Shown in pieces: positions 17,658 through 25,639 of a stretch of 39,436 bases of DNA. The notes beneath the pieces are model-generated. The model did no database searches and was not told the origin of the DNA. It worked only from the letters and a program-made list of their open reading frames with translations. Source of the DNA: Intrasporangiaceae bacterium (GTDB lineage: Bacteria > Actinomycetota > Actinomycetes > Actinomycetales > Dermatophilaceae); NCBI GenBank assembly GCA_021324575.1, contig JAJPIW010000003.1:1-39436 (forward strand). The letters run 5' to 3'. Position 1 is the stretch's first letter. The number at the start of each line of letters is the position of its first letter. The translations under genes were made by a program, and so were the position numbers.

Positions 17658-19171
17658 TGCCCACCGGCCCGCGGTACCGCGTACAGCGATGTGGTCGACC
17701 CGTCGGCCGCCACGACCAGCGCCATCCCAGCGTCGGTCACTGCGGCGGGAGCTGTCGGCGTCGTAGCCGAGCCCACATCTGCAGCCGGAACGCTGACACC
17801 GCCGGCACTGGTGACCGTGCCCACTCCCCCGGTCGTGGTCCCAAAGGCCACCGCGGTGCCGATCGCGGACGTGGACCAGTCAGCGGGTAGCGGTTTGACT
17901 GCGCCGGTGCTCAGATCCAGCCAGGAGGAGCCGTACAGCCCCCACCGGGCGGACGGCGAGACCCAGAGGGGTAGCGAGGTAGCCGACCCGTCTGAGGACC
18001 CGAACTGAGCGGCCGGCACCGGTGAGGAAGTCCACACTGGAAGCCACGACGAAGTCGAAAACGCCCGCAGTACAACGGTGTCGGGCGATGCCGAGTAGGC
18101 GGCGACGAGGTCCTCACCGGCCACCCCGACCGCTCCAGCCCACGGTAGGTGGGCAGGAGCGGGGAGGGTCACACCGGCCCCAGCGACCCGGTCTGACACC
18201 GTCCGCCAGGCCTGGCCGGCGCCGGCGGCGATCAAGTCTCCAGTCGAGGTCGACCCGACCGCCGATGATCCGGCCGCCAGCACCCGCCACTGGAGCCGGC
18301 CAGCGGCCAGGACGCCAATGTGCTGGCCCTGGCCCTGCACGAGCACCCCGGCGCCCGTCGTAATGACGCCGGAGGCATCGCTGGGCAGGCTCCAGACGCC
18401 AACCCGGTGACCAGAGGCCGGCTCCCACGCTACAAGCTGAGATGAGGACCAGGCCACCACCAGGGCATGCCCACCCCCGGCTATGACGACCGGTCCTCCG
18501 GTCAGGTTCGACCCCATCACCGCGCCCGGCAGCGACGACGACCACACCTGGCTACCGGTGTGGTCGTTCAGAGCCACCACGGCCCCACTGTCCTCACTAG
18601 GGGTGAAGACCAAGCCCGCGGCCGACGCAATCGCGGCCGGAGACGAAGTGCCCAACGGCCGTGACCACGCGGCGACCGGGGACCATCCCGGCGGCACGGC
18701 AACCGGCATCTGTGTGGGCTGCGGTGCCGGCGACGAGGCGACGGCAGCCGGACGCGAGCCAAGCGACCACCCGGAACGGGTGGCTACCCAGGTCAGCCCG
18801 GCCGTCGCGCCACCTACAGCGACGAGGAAGGCCACGCCCAGGGCGGTGCCCCGGCGGGAGCGCAGGCGGGTGCGGCGAGGAGGATCCACCGGCGCGACAA
18901 TCAACTGGCCCGCCGCTGTGATCACAGCCTCCAGGCCCTCGGAGAATCCATCGAGCCGCGCACGGATCGCCTGACCCGGCCGCCGAGCCGCTGCGGATGC
19001 GGCAGCGCTGAGCACCGCCGCAGACACGATGTCCCGCTCACCGTGAGCGACCACGAGGCCATCGACGAGGCCCTCAACTCGGTCGGCCACATCGCGGAGC
19101 TCCAGCCGCAGCACCGGGTACACCGGCACCCGGTGAGCATCCACCTTCGAGGAGTCCACGACGGCGCTCAT
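17654..19171 (-). CDS. Membrane-anchored PQQ-like beta-propeller protein
   Basis: This 505-residue protein has a cytoplasmic N-terminus (about 1-105, helical), a single membrane helix at 108-130, then a large extracellular domain. That domain has repeated strand patterns such as GLVFTPSEDSGAVVALNDHTGSQVW and similar 35-45-residue units, typical of PQQ-like (quinoprotein-type) propellers. ATG 19171 overlaps the stop of the 83-aa gene upstream (ATGA). PQQ cofactor residues are not evident, so it is probably a structural platform for adhesion or channel assembly. A longer start at 19483 is rejected since the extra residues are low-complexity and in another gene's space. Confidence 0.78.
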   Translation of the reverse strand: MSAVVDSSKVDAHRVPVYPVLRLELRDVADRVEGLVDGLVVAHGERDIVSAAVLSAAASAAARRPGQAIRARLDGFSEGLEAVITAAGQLIVAPVDPPRRTRLRSRRGTALGVAFLVAVGGATAGLTWVATRSGWSLGSRPAAVASSPAPQPTQMPVAVPPGWSPVAAWSRPLGTSSPAAIASAAGLVFTPSEDSGAVVALNDHTGSQVWSSSLPGAVMGSNLTGGPVVIAGGGHALVVAWSSSQLVAWEPASGHRVGVWSLPSDASGVITTGAGVLVQGQGQHIGVLAAGRLQWRVLAAGSSAVGSTSTGDLIAAGAGQAWRTVSDRVAGAGVTLPAPAHLPWAGAVGVAGEDLVAAYSASPDTVVLRAFSTSSWLPVWTSSPVPAAQFGSSDGSATSLPLWVSPSARWGLYGSSWLDLSTGAVKPLPADWSTSAIGTAVAFGTTTGGVGTVTSAGGVSVPAADVGSATTPTAPAAVTDAGMALVVAADGSTTSLYAVPRAGGQ

Positions 19172-19419
19172 GGTTTCGCCTGTGATGGTGCCCCCAGCGC
19201 GCACAACACCTGGACCACGGCGGGGTGGGTCCACCGTGGCCGCGTTGCGCGCTGAGGGCACCGGCCCAAGGACATGACCCAACTCGGACCGCTGAGCTGG
19301 ACCTCCTCGAGCGGGCGACCGGGCCGCTGCAGCGCAGGCACACAGGCCTGACTGGTAGGGGCCGGGCGCCCCGCCCCACCCCCACCGCGCAGCGAACCCG
19401 TCACCACGATCTGGCGCAT
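19168..19419 (-). CDS. Small unknown protein heading the transfer operon
   Basis: This 83-residue frame (begins MRQIVVTGSLRGG) has strong G/C at third positions and ends in an ATGA overlap with the propeller gene, the same coupling seen through the rest of the operon. A GAGGCGAGG stretch stands just before ATG 19419. No family is recognised; there is no membrane segment. It is the first gene after the control region, so it should be the most strongly regulated. Confidence 0.6.
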   Translation of the reverse strand: MRQIVVTGSLRGGGGAGRPAPTSQACVPALQRPGRPLEEVQLSGPSWVMSLGRCPQRATRPRWTHPAVVQVLCALGAPSQAKP

Positions 19420-19633
19420 TGCCTCGCCTCACCCACTCTGGCCGCGGCTGGAGCGAGCCCCAGGTCCACGGCAATCGAGACACGATCCCCTCGCTCGGTC
19501 CTCGATCCCCCGCGTGTGAGCCTTAGACTCAGCGCCGGAAATCGAGCGCCTCCCTCAGGTCGCGTCCTTTTTCCCACCAGCCGGGCCGAGAGCTTGGTCC
19601 GCAAAAACTTTGGCTCTCGGTCCGGCCTTCACT

Positions 19634-19659
19634 ACAGTGTAGACCACTGTCTACACTGT
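19634..19659. promoter_or_regulatory. Palindromic operator 1 (TGTAGAC-N4-GTCTACA)
   Basis: Perfect 11-bp inverted repeat ACAGTGTAGAC / GTCTACACTGT around CACT. It shares the core and 4-bp spacing with operator 2. It lies on the transfer-operon side of the control region, so it probably represses that promoter when bound by the HTH protein encoded at 19794. Confidence 0.8.
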
Positions 19660-19750
19660 TGTGAGCGATTGACCTCAACCTATCGTGAGGCGCGGCGGGA
19701 ACTAGCCTGTCTTGGTTATGGATTCGGTCAACACCTAGTAAGTAGACAGT

Positions 19751-19778
19751 AAAACTGTAGACTCTGGTCTACAGTTTT
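19751..19778. promoter_or_regulatory. Palindromic operator 2 (TGTAGAC-N4-GTCTACA)
   Basis: Perfect 12-bp inverted repeat AAAACTGTAGAC / GTCTACAGTTTT around TCTG, ending 15 bp before the ATG of the HTH gene. The position fits autorepression. The AT-rich outer arms stand out in this GC-rich plasmid. Confidence 0.82.
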
Positions 19779-19793
19779 GCGGGAGGAGTGGCG

Positions 19794-20123
19794 ATGGATC
19801 TACCTGACTTTGACCGCCGGCTTCTCCTGGCCATGGACTACGCCGAACTGAAGCCCGGCGATCTGTGGCGGCGGCTGCAGGCTGCAGGCCTCACCGTGAG
19901 CCGAGACCTCATCTACAAGCTGCTCAGCGGAGCACGGGACTCCCCCACCTACCAGCTGGTTGGCGGAATCTCCCAGGTGACCCAGGTCGACGTCAGGTGG
20001 TTCTACGACGCTAGAAGCCCACACGATCTGGCGCAGCTCGTGGAGCGTTACGGGCTGCGCTCAGCGCAGGCCCCTGAGGCCGCTCCCGGCCCACACGCAC
20101 GCAAGGGCAGCCAGTCCGCCTAG
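19794..20123 (+). CDS. Small HTH (XRE-like) regulator of transfer
   Basis: This 109-residue protein has a helix-turn-helix of XRE type in the first 65 residues (GDLWRRLQAAGLTVSRDLIYKLLSG). ATG 19794 is chosen because GGAGG ends 7 nt upstream; GTG 19788 overlaps that site. The gene lies directly behind two matching palindromes and is divergent from the transfer operon, so it most likely represses itself and the operon. Its last 63 bp overlap the end of the convergent MFS gene, so the two transcripts are antisense to each other there. Confidence 0.8.
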   Translation: MDLPDFDRRLLLAMDYAELKPGDLWRRLQAAGLTVSRDLIYKLLSGARDSPTYQLVGGISQVTQVDVRWFYDARSPHDLAQLVERYGLRSAQAPEAAPGPHARKGSQSA

Positions 20124-21308
20124 GAGCAGGGCGGCCTGGTCGACCGAGATCGCGGCCACGATCGCGGCCGCGATGAAGAGCACCAGGGGCTCGACCGCAT
20201 CGGTCATCAGGAGCAGGACAGCCATCGCGCGGCCGCTGACCGCCGCGTCTGCGTCCGCCCTCGCGACGCCACGCAGATAGCCCGACAAGGTGGGGCCTAC
20301 TGGGCCGAACAGCAGGCCGGCGGCGCCGGCCAGCGTCGCCGTCCACGCAGCCGATTGAGCCACGCCCAACGCGGCCACGCTCAGACATCCGCCCAGCGCG
20401 AGAACGACGGATCCGTATACCCCAACTCCCCCGCGCCTCTCGGCGGCCCACAGCGCACCCAGGACCCCGAAGAGCATGCCGACACCGAATGCACCGAACG
20501 CCCACCCGTAGGAGGCCGGCGTCCAACCTGCAGCCCGAGCCCGCAGTGGCAGCAACACCAGAAGCAGCGAGCCCACTAGGGCTGAGACTGCGCTCTGAAC
20601 AGCAAGAGTGCGGCGCAGGATCGGTCGATCCCCGACCCAGCGCAATCCGCCGACCAGATGACTGAGCACCTTCTCCGAGGGCACGGCAGTAGCAGCACTC
20701 ACCGAGGGCAACCCTCGGCCGAGGACGGCGACGACAGCCAATGCGAGGATGAGCAAGGCGGCCGCCACGGCCGCCGGGCCGCCAACCCCCCAATGCTCGG
20801 TGAGTAGGCCGGCCGCAAAGCCGGCCCCGCCCTGCGCGAACCGTGCCAGACCCCGCTCGATCACCATGGAGGACGCCTGGCCCTCATCCGGAACCAGCTG
20901 GACCGGGTAGGAGGTCATCGCCGGCTGATGGACGCCGGCAATCGCACCTACCAGTACCGCGCCGACGATGAGCGTCCCGCTCGAGGCGTGGCCCTCAAGC
21001 GCCGCCCACCACCACCCCAACATCACCATGACCCGGGCCAATAATGTCCACACCGCGACCCGGGCGCTGCCGAGCCGGTCGGTGAGCGATCCCCCGAGCA
21101 CCAACATGAGCGCGTACGGCAGACCACTTGCCAGCAGGATCACACCGGTCCCCGTGACAGTGCTGGCTCGTGAGGCCACCCACCCCAGAGTGAACACCCA
21201 CAAAGCAGTCGCCAGCTCGTCGGACAGCAGCGCAGCAAAGAACGCCGGGACCCCCTCGTGCCGGAGAACCTGCGAGGGCGTTTCTTGCGTCGTGGAACCT
21301 GCCGTCAT
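20061..21308 (-). CDS. MFS exporter
   Basis: This 415-residue protein has about 12 hydrophobic segments and a major-facilitator loop motif (GGSLTDRLGSARV after helix 2). It resembles the MefA-like drug exporters of actinobacteria. ATG 21308 overlaps the stop of the ArsR-type regulator (ATGA), so the two are co-translated. The substrate is unknown; a toxic compound sensed by the regulator is likely. The 3' end overlaps the convergent HTH gene by 63 bp. Confidence 0.88.
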   Translation of the reverse strand: MTAGSTTQETPSQVLRHEGVPAFFAALLSDELATALWVFTLGWVASRASTVTGTGVILLASGLPYALMLVLGGSLTDRLGSARVAVWTLLARVMVMLGWWWAALEGHASSGTLIVGAVLVGAIAGVHQPAMTSYPVQLVPDEGQASSMVIERGLARFAQGGAGFAAGLLTEHWGVGGPAAVAAALLILALAVVAVLGRGLPSVSAATAVPSEKVLSHLVGGLRWVGDRPILRRTLAVQSAVSALVGSLLLVLLPLRARAAGWTPASYGWAFGAFGVGMLFGVLGALWAAERRGGVGVYGSVVLALGGCLSVAALGVAQSAAWTATLAGAAGLLFGPVGPTLSGYLRGVARADADAAVSGRAMAVLLLMTDAVEPLVLFIAAAIVAAISVDQAALLLGGLAALACVWAGSGLRGLR

Positions 21309-21913
21309 GTGTAGGGACCGGGGAACGGCACGATGTGGCTCGCGGCGTACACCGGTCTGGTCCCCTCCACGCTCCCCTCCCTCTCCCGTCGCCGGGACAA
21401 CTCCCACCATCGACGGTAGACCGCCTTGGACTCCTCGACGAGCTGAGCCAACTCCCCCGCGTCCAAGTGCATCATGTAGTCATACATCTCGGCCGGCTCA
21501 CGCCACTCCACCGGCCAACCGCCCGCCCACGACATCCAGTCTCGCATCAGGTGCCCGTGGGTGACGATCGCGACGTTGACCCACCGCAACGAGGCGTCGC
21601 GGTACTCCGGCTCGGCGTTCATCCAGTCATCACGCAACCGCACCCCGCCCGGCACCGCTGCCCACACCCGCTGCCGGCGAGATGCCGCGGCATCCACCGG
21701 ACGGGCGAAGCGGACTCCCTCGAGAGCGTCCAGATGCTTCAAGCAAGCCGCCTCGGAAGTGCCCATGACCCGCGCCAGCTGCCAGCCCGTCATGACCCCA
21801 AAGGCTCGGAGCGTCTCGTAGGCCCTCCACCGATACGGGTCAGCCAGGACGTCGAGGATCTCCGGGGAGGGGTCGGGAGTCTCATCGAGCTCTGTCCGGT
21901 CCTGCACAAGCAC
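21305..21913 (-). CDS. Winged-helix regulator (ArsR-like) of the MFS gene
   Basis: This 202-residue protein has an N-terminal winged helix (about 17-70: DVLADPYRWRAYETLRAFG, WQLARVMGTSEAACLKHLDAL) and a helical C-terminal part rich in Trp, perhaps a ligand or dimer domain. It starts at GTG 21913 with only a weak ribosome site; GTG 21907 is also possible. Its coupling to an exporter is the usual layout for a drug-responsive repressor. Confidence 0.82.
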   Translation of the reverse strand: MLVQDRTELDETPDPSPEILDVLADPYRWRAYETLRAFGVMTGWQLARVMGTSEAACLKHLDALEGVRFARPVDAAASRRQRVWAAVPGGVRLRDDWMNAEPEYRDASLRWVNVAIVTHGHLMRDWMSWAGGWPVEWREPAEMYDYMMHLDAGELAQLVEESKAVYRRWWELSRRREREGSVEGTRPVYAASHIVPFPGPYT

Positions 21914-22184
21914 AGCCTATGAGCGACCTCGATCCACTACCCTGAACAAGCCCCCTACCGCCCCACATTTCCGGGAGTTGAACATGATGCCCAGCATGTC
22001 CACCGGCGGCGGCCGTTGACCTAGGTCAGAACACGCCAGGCACCCTTCATCGGGCGTCGACTCCCCCGTGAGTCGGCGCCCGTGACCTTTTTTGGCCCCC
22101 GAAGCCCCAGAAGCAACACCTGCAACACGCCCGAGTGTGTCGAAGTGCTGTCGATCCGGATACCCGGCTGACAGGATGGGCTCC
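21914..22184. other. Non-coding gap upstream of the rep region
   Basis: No gene is seen. The stretch holds a short T run (CCTTTTTTGG near 22085) and a possible promoter for the small protein at 22185, but no clear repeat or iteron. Confidence 0.4.
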
Positions 22185-22391
22185 ATGGCCACCGACTACC
22201 GCAGCTCGCGCCGCGCCGTGCAGGTGACCTTCCGCATGACAACCGAGGACAAAGCTCGGCTCAAGCGGGAGGCGGCCGAGGCCGGTCTCACGCTCACCCA
22301 GCTCTTCGAGCAGCGAATGCTCGGACATGCATACCCAGTGGGCAAGTCGGGGCCGCAGCCCCAGACCGAAAGGCTCAATCTCAGCGCCTAG
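22185..22391 (+). CDS. Small ribbon-helix-helix/CopG-like protein
   Basis: This 68-residue protein has one basic strand then two helices (AVQVTFRMTTEDKARLKREAAEAGLTLTQLFE in overlapping pieces), fitting a ribbon-helix-helix fold as in CopG or MobC N-termini. ATG 22176 in the same frame is an alternative. It lies just ahead of the putative rep gene, where copy-number repressors are often found, and ends before a strong hairpin. Confidence 0.65.
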   Translation: MATDYRSSRRAVQVTFRMTTEDKARLKREAAEAGLTLTQLFEQRMLGHAYPVGKSGPQPQTERLNLSA

Positions 22392-22425
22392 AAGACCGCT
22401 CGGGGCAGTGCCCTGACATGACGAA

Positions 22426-22447
22426 GGCTCCCGTTGGAGCGGGAGCC
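22426..22447. terminator. Hairpin after the RHH gene
   Basis: Perfect 8-bp stem GGCTCCCG / CGGGAGCC with loop TTGGAG and no T run after it. It ends the small RHH gene transcript or takes part in rep control. Two more dyads follow: ACCGAG / CTCGGT (22465-22483) and TCCCAG / CTGGGA (22501-22514). Confidence 0.6.
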
Positions 22448-22600
22448 CTAGTCGAAGAGTGAGGACCGAGTTCACAGCTCGGTTCCCGATTTGTAGCCAT
22501 TCCCAGCCCTGGGAGGAGGCGGCTTTGTGCTGCCCACTGTAGCAACCCCTGACGACAACGAACACCCCGAAACGCCGAACCTCGGCGCGGGGGCGGCGTC
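22448..22600. other. Leader of the rep gene, possible oriV
   Basis: The 150 bp ahead of the putative replication gene carry two short dyads (22465-22483, 22501-22514). No clear iterons are seen. The dyads could be initiator binding sites or rep-control RNA structures; this is inference from position. Confidence 0.35.
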
Positions 22601-23917
22601 ATGAGCGCCGCCACGATCCTCGTCGACGACGTCATCCACGCCCCCCGCCTAGCGGCCGTGCCCTCGGCCGCCGACGGTCGCGCCGCTACCGCATGGCGTG
22701 GCCCCTCGAGCGCGCCCCGCGCGATCGTTGTTGCTCGGACCGGTGCCGGCCTCAGGGCCGCGGCGCGCGTCACAAGCGCCGAAGACCCAGGCTGCTACCG
22801 CGGCGTCACCCCGTGGACCGCCCGGCATACGTGGCTCGCCGGGATCCAGCTGTACCTGCGTCACTACCCCGAGGCCCTCGCCACCCCTAGCACCCGCGAC
22901 GTCGTCTCCCTGGAGACGTTCATGGTCGTCCTGGCCATCACGGTCGACTACGCCGACGAGGCCACCGGCCGCAGCATCCGCGCCTGCAAGGCCACCGTCG
23001 CCGCCAAGGCCGGCTGCTCCCCCACCACCGTCCAACGGGTCTGGCGCATCGCCGACCGCCGCCTGGGCATCCTGCGGCTCATCCGGCGCGCTCGACCGCT
23101 CACCATGGCCGAGCGCTTCGACGTCCGCCACGGCCCCCGCATGGTCGATGGGAAACGCTGCCCCCAGCGGGGCGTCACGGCCCTCAGAGCGGCCCACACG
23201 CCCCGTTGGCTGCACTCCTGGGTGGCCATCGCCAGCATCCAGATCGAGCACGTACCTGTGGAAGTCTCGCCCTACGCGGCTGGCTCTTCTGTAGATATCG
23301 CACCCCTACCCCGTAGGGCCTCGCCAGAGTATCCATCTCACCTACCAACTTCCTCACCTTGCGGCCGAAACGCTGTCTCGCTCCGCTCGACCCAGCGGAC
23401 GCGCTCCGCGCGACGCCACGACAGGGGAGGTGCCGGCCAGGATCAGCCACCCAAGGCCCGGAAACCACGCCAGAAGCTCGCTGGTGAGCGCCTGGCGGCC
23501 GATCTGGCACTCCGTGCGCCGTGGGCCGCAGGGCTCTCCCCCCGTCGTACAGCGGCCGGCCTGGCCGACTACGAACGCGCCGGCTGGACCGCCGGCGACT
23601 GGCTCGCGGCCGCCCGGGATGTCCTCCAGACGCTTAAGTGGACCATGCCCAGGGATGGGATCCACTCTCCCGGCGGCTTCATCCGCTGGCTCACGACCTA
23701 CATGACACCGGACAACCCGAGCGCCATACCCATAGCCGCCGAGACTCTGCGCTGTGGCCGTCCCGAGTGCGACCACGGCTGGATCACCCCCACCGATCCA
23801 CTCGGGCTCAGCCTCATCGCCGGCCCCAGCGCCAGGTGCACCTATTGCCGACCTGGGGCATGGCCCTTCGACGAGCACCTGGTCGACGAGCTCGACCAGG
23901 ACGAGCCGCCCTTCTAG
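22601..23917 (+). CDS. rep: Putative plasmid replication initiator
   Basis: This 438-residue protein has a winged-helix region at about 104-165 (SLETFMVVLAI, ACKATVAAKAGCSPTTVQRVWRIADRRLGILR), as in the helix-turn-helix replication proteins of actinobacterial plasmids. A low-complexity linker follows (about 230-300). The C-terminus has four cysteines in CGRPEC and CTYC that may bind zinc. No rolling-circle (HUH) motif is seen, so theta replication is suggested. It is the best Rep candidate on the plasmid because nothing else qualifies; the assignment rests on the fold pattern and position. The ribosome site before ATG 22601 is weak. Confidence 0.6.
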   Translation: MSAATILVDDVIHAPRLAAVPSAADGRAATAWRGPSSAPRAIVVARTGAGLRAAARVTSAEDPGCYRGVTPWTARHTWLAGIQLYLRHYPEALATPSTRDVVSLETFMVVLAITVDYADEATGRSIRACKATVAAKAGCSPTTVQRVWRIADRRLGILRLIRRARPLTMAERFDVRHGPRMVDGKRCPQRGVTALRAAHTPRWLHSWVAIASIQIEHVPVEVSPYAAGSSVDIAPLPRRASPEYPSHLPTSSPCGRNAVSLRSTQRTRSARRHDRGGAGQDQPPKARKPRQKLAGERLAADLALRAPWAAGLSPRRTAAGLADYERAGWTAGDWLAAARDVLQTLKWTMPRDGIHSPGGFIRWLTTYMTPDNPSAIPIAAETLRCGRPECDHGWITPTDPLGLSLIAGPSARCTYCRPGAWPFDEHLVDELDQDEPPF

Positions 23918-23970
23918 CCACAAAGGGGTAGATCGCCCGAGGTCGACCGGCGCCCAGCTGGACGCGAGAG

Positions 23971-24032
23971 GGGGGACCAACCCAACAGGTCGGTCCCCCT
24001 CCGCAGAAACCCCAAACGACTCGCTGGGGGTT
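23971..24032. terminator. Double hairpin between convergent genes
   Basis: Two stems lie between the rep gene and the minus-strand RHH gene: GGGGGACC / GGTCCCCC (23971-23978, 23992-23999) and AACCCC / GGGGTT (24008-24013, 24027-24032). They likely end transcription from each side. Confidence 0.65.
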
Positions 24033-24036
24033 CGCG

Positions 24037-24351
24037 CTACAGGAAGTGGAGAGTCTCCACCTCCCGACCGTGTGGTCCATCGGTGACAAGTTGCAGTCGC
24101 GCGCCCGAGCGCGTGGCCTTGTCGACCACCACCAGCAGGTTGATGGCACGACGAACCGCCTCTGTGATGCTCACTCCTGAGCTTTCCGCGAGATTCCGCA
24201 ATGCCTCCGCGACCTCACGAACCAAGTTGACGCTGACCCGAACATAGTCGGCGTCATGCGAGCTTCGAACGCCCACGATCTTTGGCCGCGTGGCCGCTGT
24301 GCGCTGATGGTCCGCCTCGATCTCATCGCGTGCCTGTGCTTCAGCCAACAT
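24037..24351 (-). CDS. Ribbon-helix-helix DNA-binding protein
   Basis: This 104-residue protein has a central ribbon-helix-helix (about 36-72: DYVRVSVNLVREVAEALRNLAESSGVSITEAVRRAI in pieces), typical of CopG/Arc-type repressors. AGGTG stands 8 nt before ATG 24351. The motif ATGTGAGTT occurs at the start codon and again near 24607, with ATGTGAGGT near 24651; these may be its sites. It is the second gene after a frameshifted one, and could control the promoter cassettes in the maintenance region. Confidence 0.75.
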   Translation of the reverse strand: MLAEAQARDEIEADHQRTAATRPKIVGVRSSHDADYVRVSVNLVREVAEALRNLAESSGVSITEAVRRAINLLVVVDKATRSGARLQLVTDGPHGREVETLHFL

Positions 24352-24363
24352 GTGAGTTCACCT

Positions 24364-24578
24364 CTATCTCCAAAATATGACCCCGGCTCCGGGTTTGCCC
24401 TGCTTGGCCGAATGCAGGGGGTTCGGCCAGGCGTGGTCCTCCTCGGCGTTGTGGAAGTCGCCGAAAAGGAAGGCGAGCCGCGGCGGGTCAGCTGCGGCTC
24501 GTCGGTGATCAGAAATCCGTAGAGGTCCGACGCAGGATTGCGCTCCGTACCCCATGACCAAGACAGTAGCAGTCTCAC
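24364..24578 (-). pseudogene. Frameshifted small gene upstream of the RHH gene
   Basis: Two minus-strand frames show strong GC at third positions but in different phases. The first half reads RNPASDLYGFLITDEPQLT (about 24490-24545). The second reads RLAFLFGDFHNAEEDHAW and ends at 24364. They join if one base is added or lost near 24480-24490. The restored product would be about 70 residues, unknown, and would stop 12 bp before the RHH gene. It may be a true pseudogene, a sequencing slip, or a programmed frameshift. Confidence 0.5.
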
Positions 24579-24726
24579 CAGATCCTCACCATCCCCTCAT
24601 CTCAATATGTGAGTTGGGGAGTGCAGATGTCCACCATGTCAGGGTTCAATGTGAGGTGTCGGAGTTGGATCGGGCTCTTCAACCCGGCGCCCCTCAGCCA
24701 GAGCCCCTCCTGAAGGGAGTTGGTGG
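24579..24726. promoter_or_regulatory. Intergenic region with ATGTGAG repeats
   Basis: No gene is seen. ATATGTGAGTTG near 24605 and CAATGTGAGGTG near 24649 repeat the sequence around the RHH start codon (24347-24358), suggesting scattered operator sites between two divergent genes. Confidence 0.4.
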
Positions 24727-25089
24727 ATGACCGAGCGCCTGCAGCGGGGTGGCCCGCATGAGGAATGGGATGAGCCAGACGTCGTGTCCGAAGGACTCGA
24801 CGAAGCCGCCGGCGGCCCCCCTCGAGGAAGCCCCCGGAGCCCTCCCCATCAATGGGTAAAGGAAGACGTGCGCCGGATCAAGCTGCTCACCCGAATCGGG
24901 CTCACGGGCTACCTGGTCTTCTTCTGTTCGACGTTCTTGGCTGCGGGACTCGCCGTAGCGGTCTGGGCCCCAGCTCAGACCTGGGAGCGGATCAGCACGA
25001 CGGTGACCTTCCTCCTCGGAAGCGCATCGGGCATCCTCGTCTCGACGGTCGCCTACTGGCTACCGAACCGCACGGATCGAGACAAGTAG
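24727..25089 (+). CDS. Small two-helix membrane protein, unknown
   Basis: This 120-residue protein has a charged, Gly/Pro-rich N-terminus (1-48) and two membrane helices (about 60-80 and 91-110). GGGAG lies about 8 nt before ATG 24727, and a good rho-independent terminator follows at 25157. No family is recognised. Surface exclusion or phage exclusion proteins have this size, but that is only a guess. Confidence 0.7.
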   Translation: MTERLQRGGPHEEWDEPDVVSEGLDEAAGGPPRGSPRSPPHQWVKEDVRRIKLLTRIGLTGYLVFFCSTFLAAGLAVAVWAPAQTWERISTTVTFLLGSASGILVSTVAYWLPNRTDRDK

Positions 25090-25156
25090 GGCCAAACAGC
25101 TAGACCGAATACTTCATCCGTCAGGGCGCTGGAAAGCGAGGTGTGGGGTCGGCCCG

Positions 25157-25186
25157 AACGGGCATCCAGTCGGGTGCCCGTTTTTT
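25157..25186 (+). terminator. Rho-independent terminator
   Basis: An 8-bp stem AACGGGCA / TGCCCGTT (25157-25164, 25175-25182) runs into TTTTTT at 25181-25186, which is rare in such GC-rich DNA. It ends the transcript of the membrane-protein gene at 24727. Confidence 0.85.
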
Positions 25187-25281
25187 GGTGCACGAGACAG
25201 GTTCACACTGCTGCCGAGCCGGGCCGGGGCGGCATCCTCGGAGATGCCGCACCGTCAGATGCATCCGGCAAGGTCTGAACC

Positions 25282-25554
25282 ATGACCACCGCGCCCCCTC
25301 CCCGGCCGGGAACGCCACTGGGCCAACGCGAGAACGCCCAGGCGCCAGCCGCTCAGCCCCGTACACGGCACGTCTGGGTCACAATCGACGGCACGACACA
25401 CGCCGGAATCCTCCTGGCCTGGCGACCATCTGGCGCCCGCTGGCGAGCACACGTCGCCTTCGCCGTCGTCGACGACCCGAGCGAACCCGGCCTGGTCGTC
25501 CAGTGGATCGACGCCCAGTACGTCAAACCCGCCCGAACCGAAGTGCCCCCATAA
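25282..25554 (+). CDS. Small unknown protein
   Basis: This 90-residue protein has a Pro/Ala-rich first 28 residues, then a compact beta-like domain (HVWVTIDGTTHAGILLAWRP, ARWRAHVAFAVVD, LVVQWIDAQYVKPA). The codon pattern supports coding. No family is recognised; similar short proteins of unknown function are common on actinobacterial plasmids. Confidence 0.6.
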   Translation: MTTAPPPRPGTPLGQRENAQAPAAQPRTRHVWVTIDGTTHAGILLAWRPSGARWRAHVAFAVVDDPSEPGLVVQWIDAQYVKPARTEVPP

Positions 25555-25639
25555 CTACACAAACCCGATTTACGCCATGCGGCGACCTGGAGACAAGCCA
25601 CGGTCTATCGACTCCCCTCCGCCTCGCAGATAGCCCGCC

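Larger units (their letters stand above)
19420..19793. promoter_or_regulatory. Divergent control region between transfer operon and HTH gene
   Basis: This 374-bp stretch without a gene separates the minus-strand transfer operon from the plus-strand HTH gene. It contains two perfect palindromes (19634-19659 and 19751-19778) and an extra half site GTAGAC at 19742-19747. On the minus strand, TACACT inside the first palindrome lies 17 nt from TCACAA, a possible promoter covered by the operator. The rest (19420-19630) shows no feature I can name. Confidence 0.7.

Noticed and set aside
19171-19483. A 104-codon N-terminal extension of the propeller protein
   Set aside because: The extension lies over the 83-aa gene, which has a coding pattern and an ATGA coupling to ATG 19171.
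22448-22600. tRNA-like or attachment site in the dyads before rep
   Set aside because: No cloverleaf can be drawn and no integrase of the tyrosine type is present.
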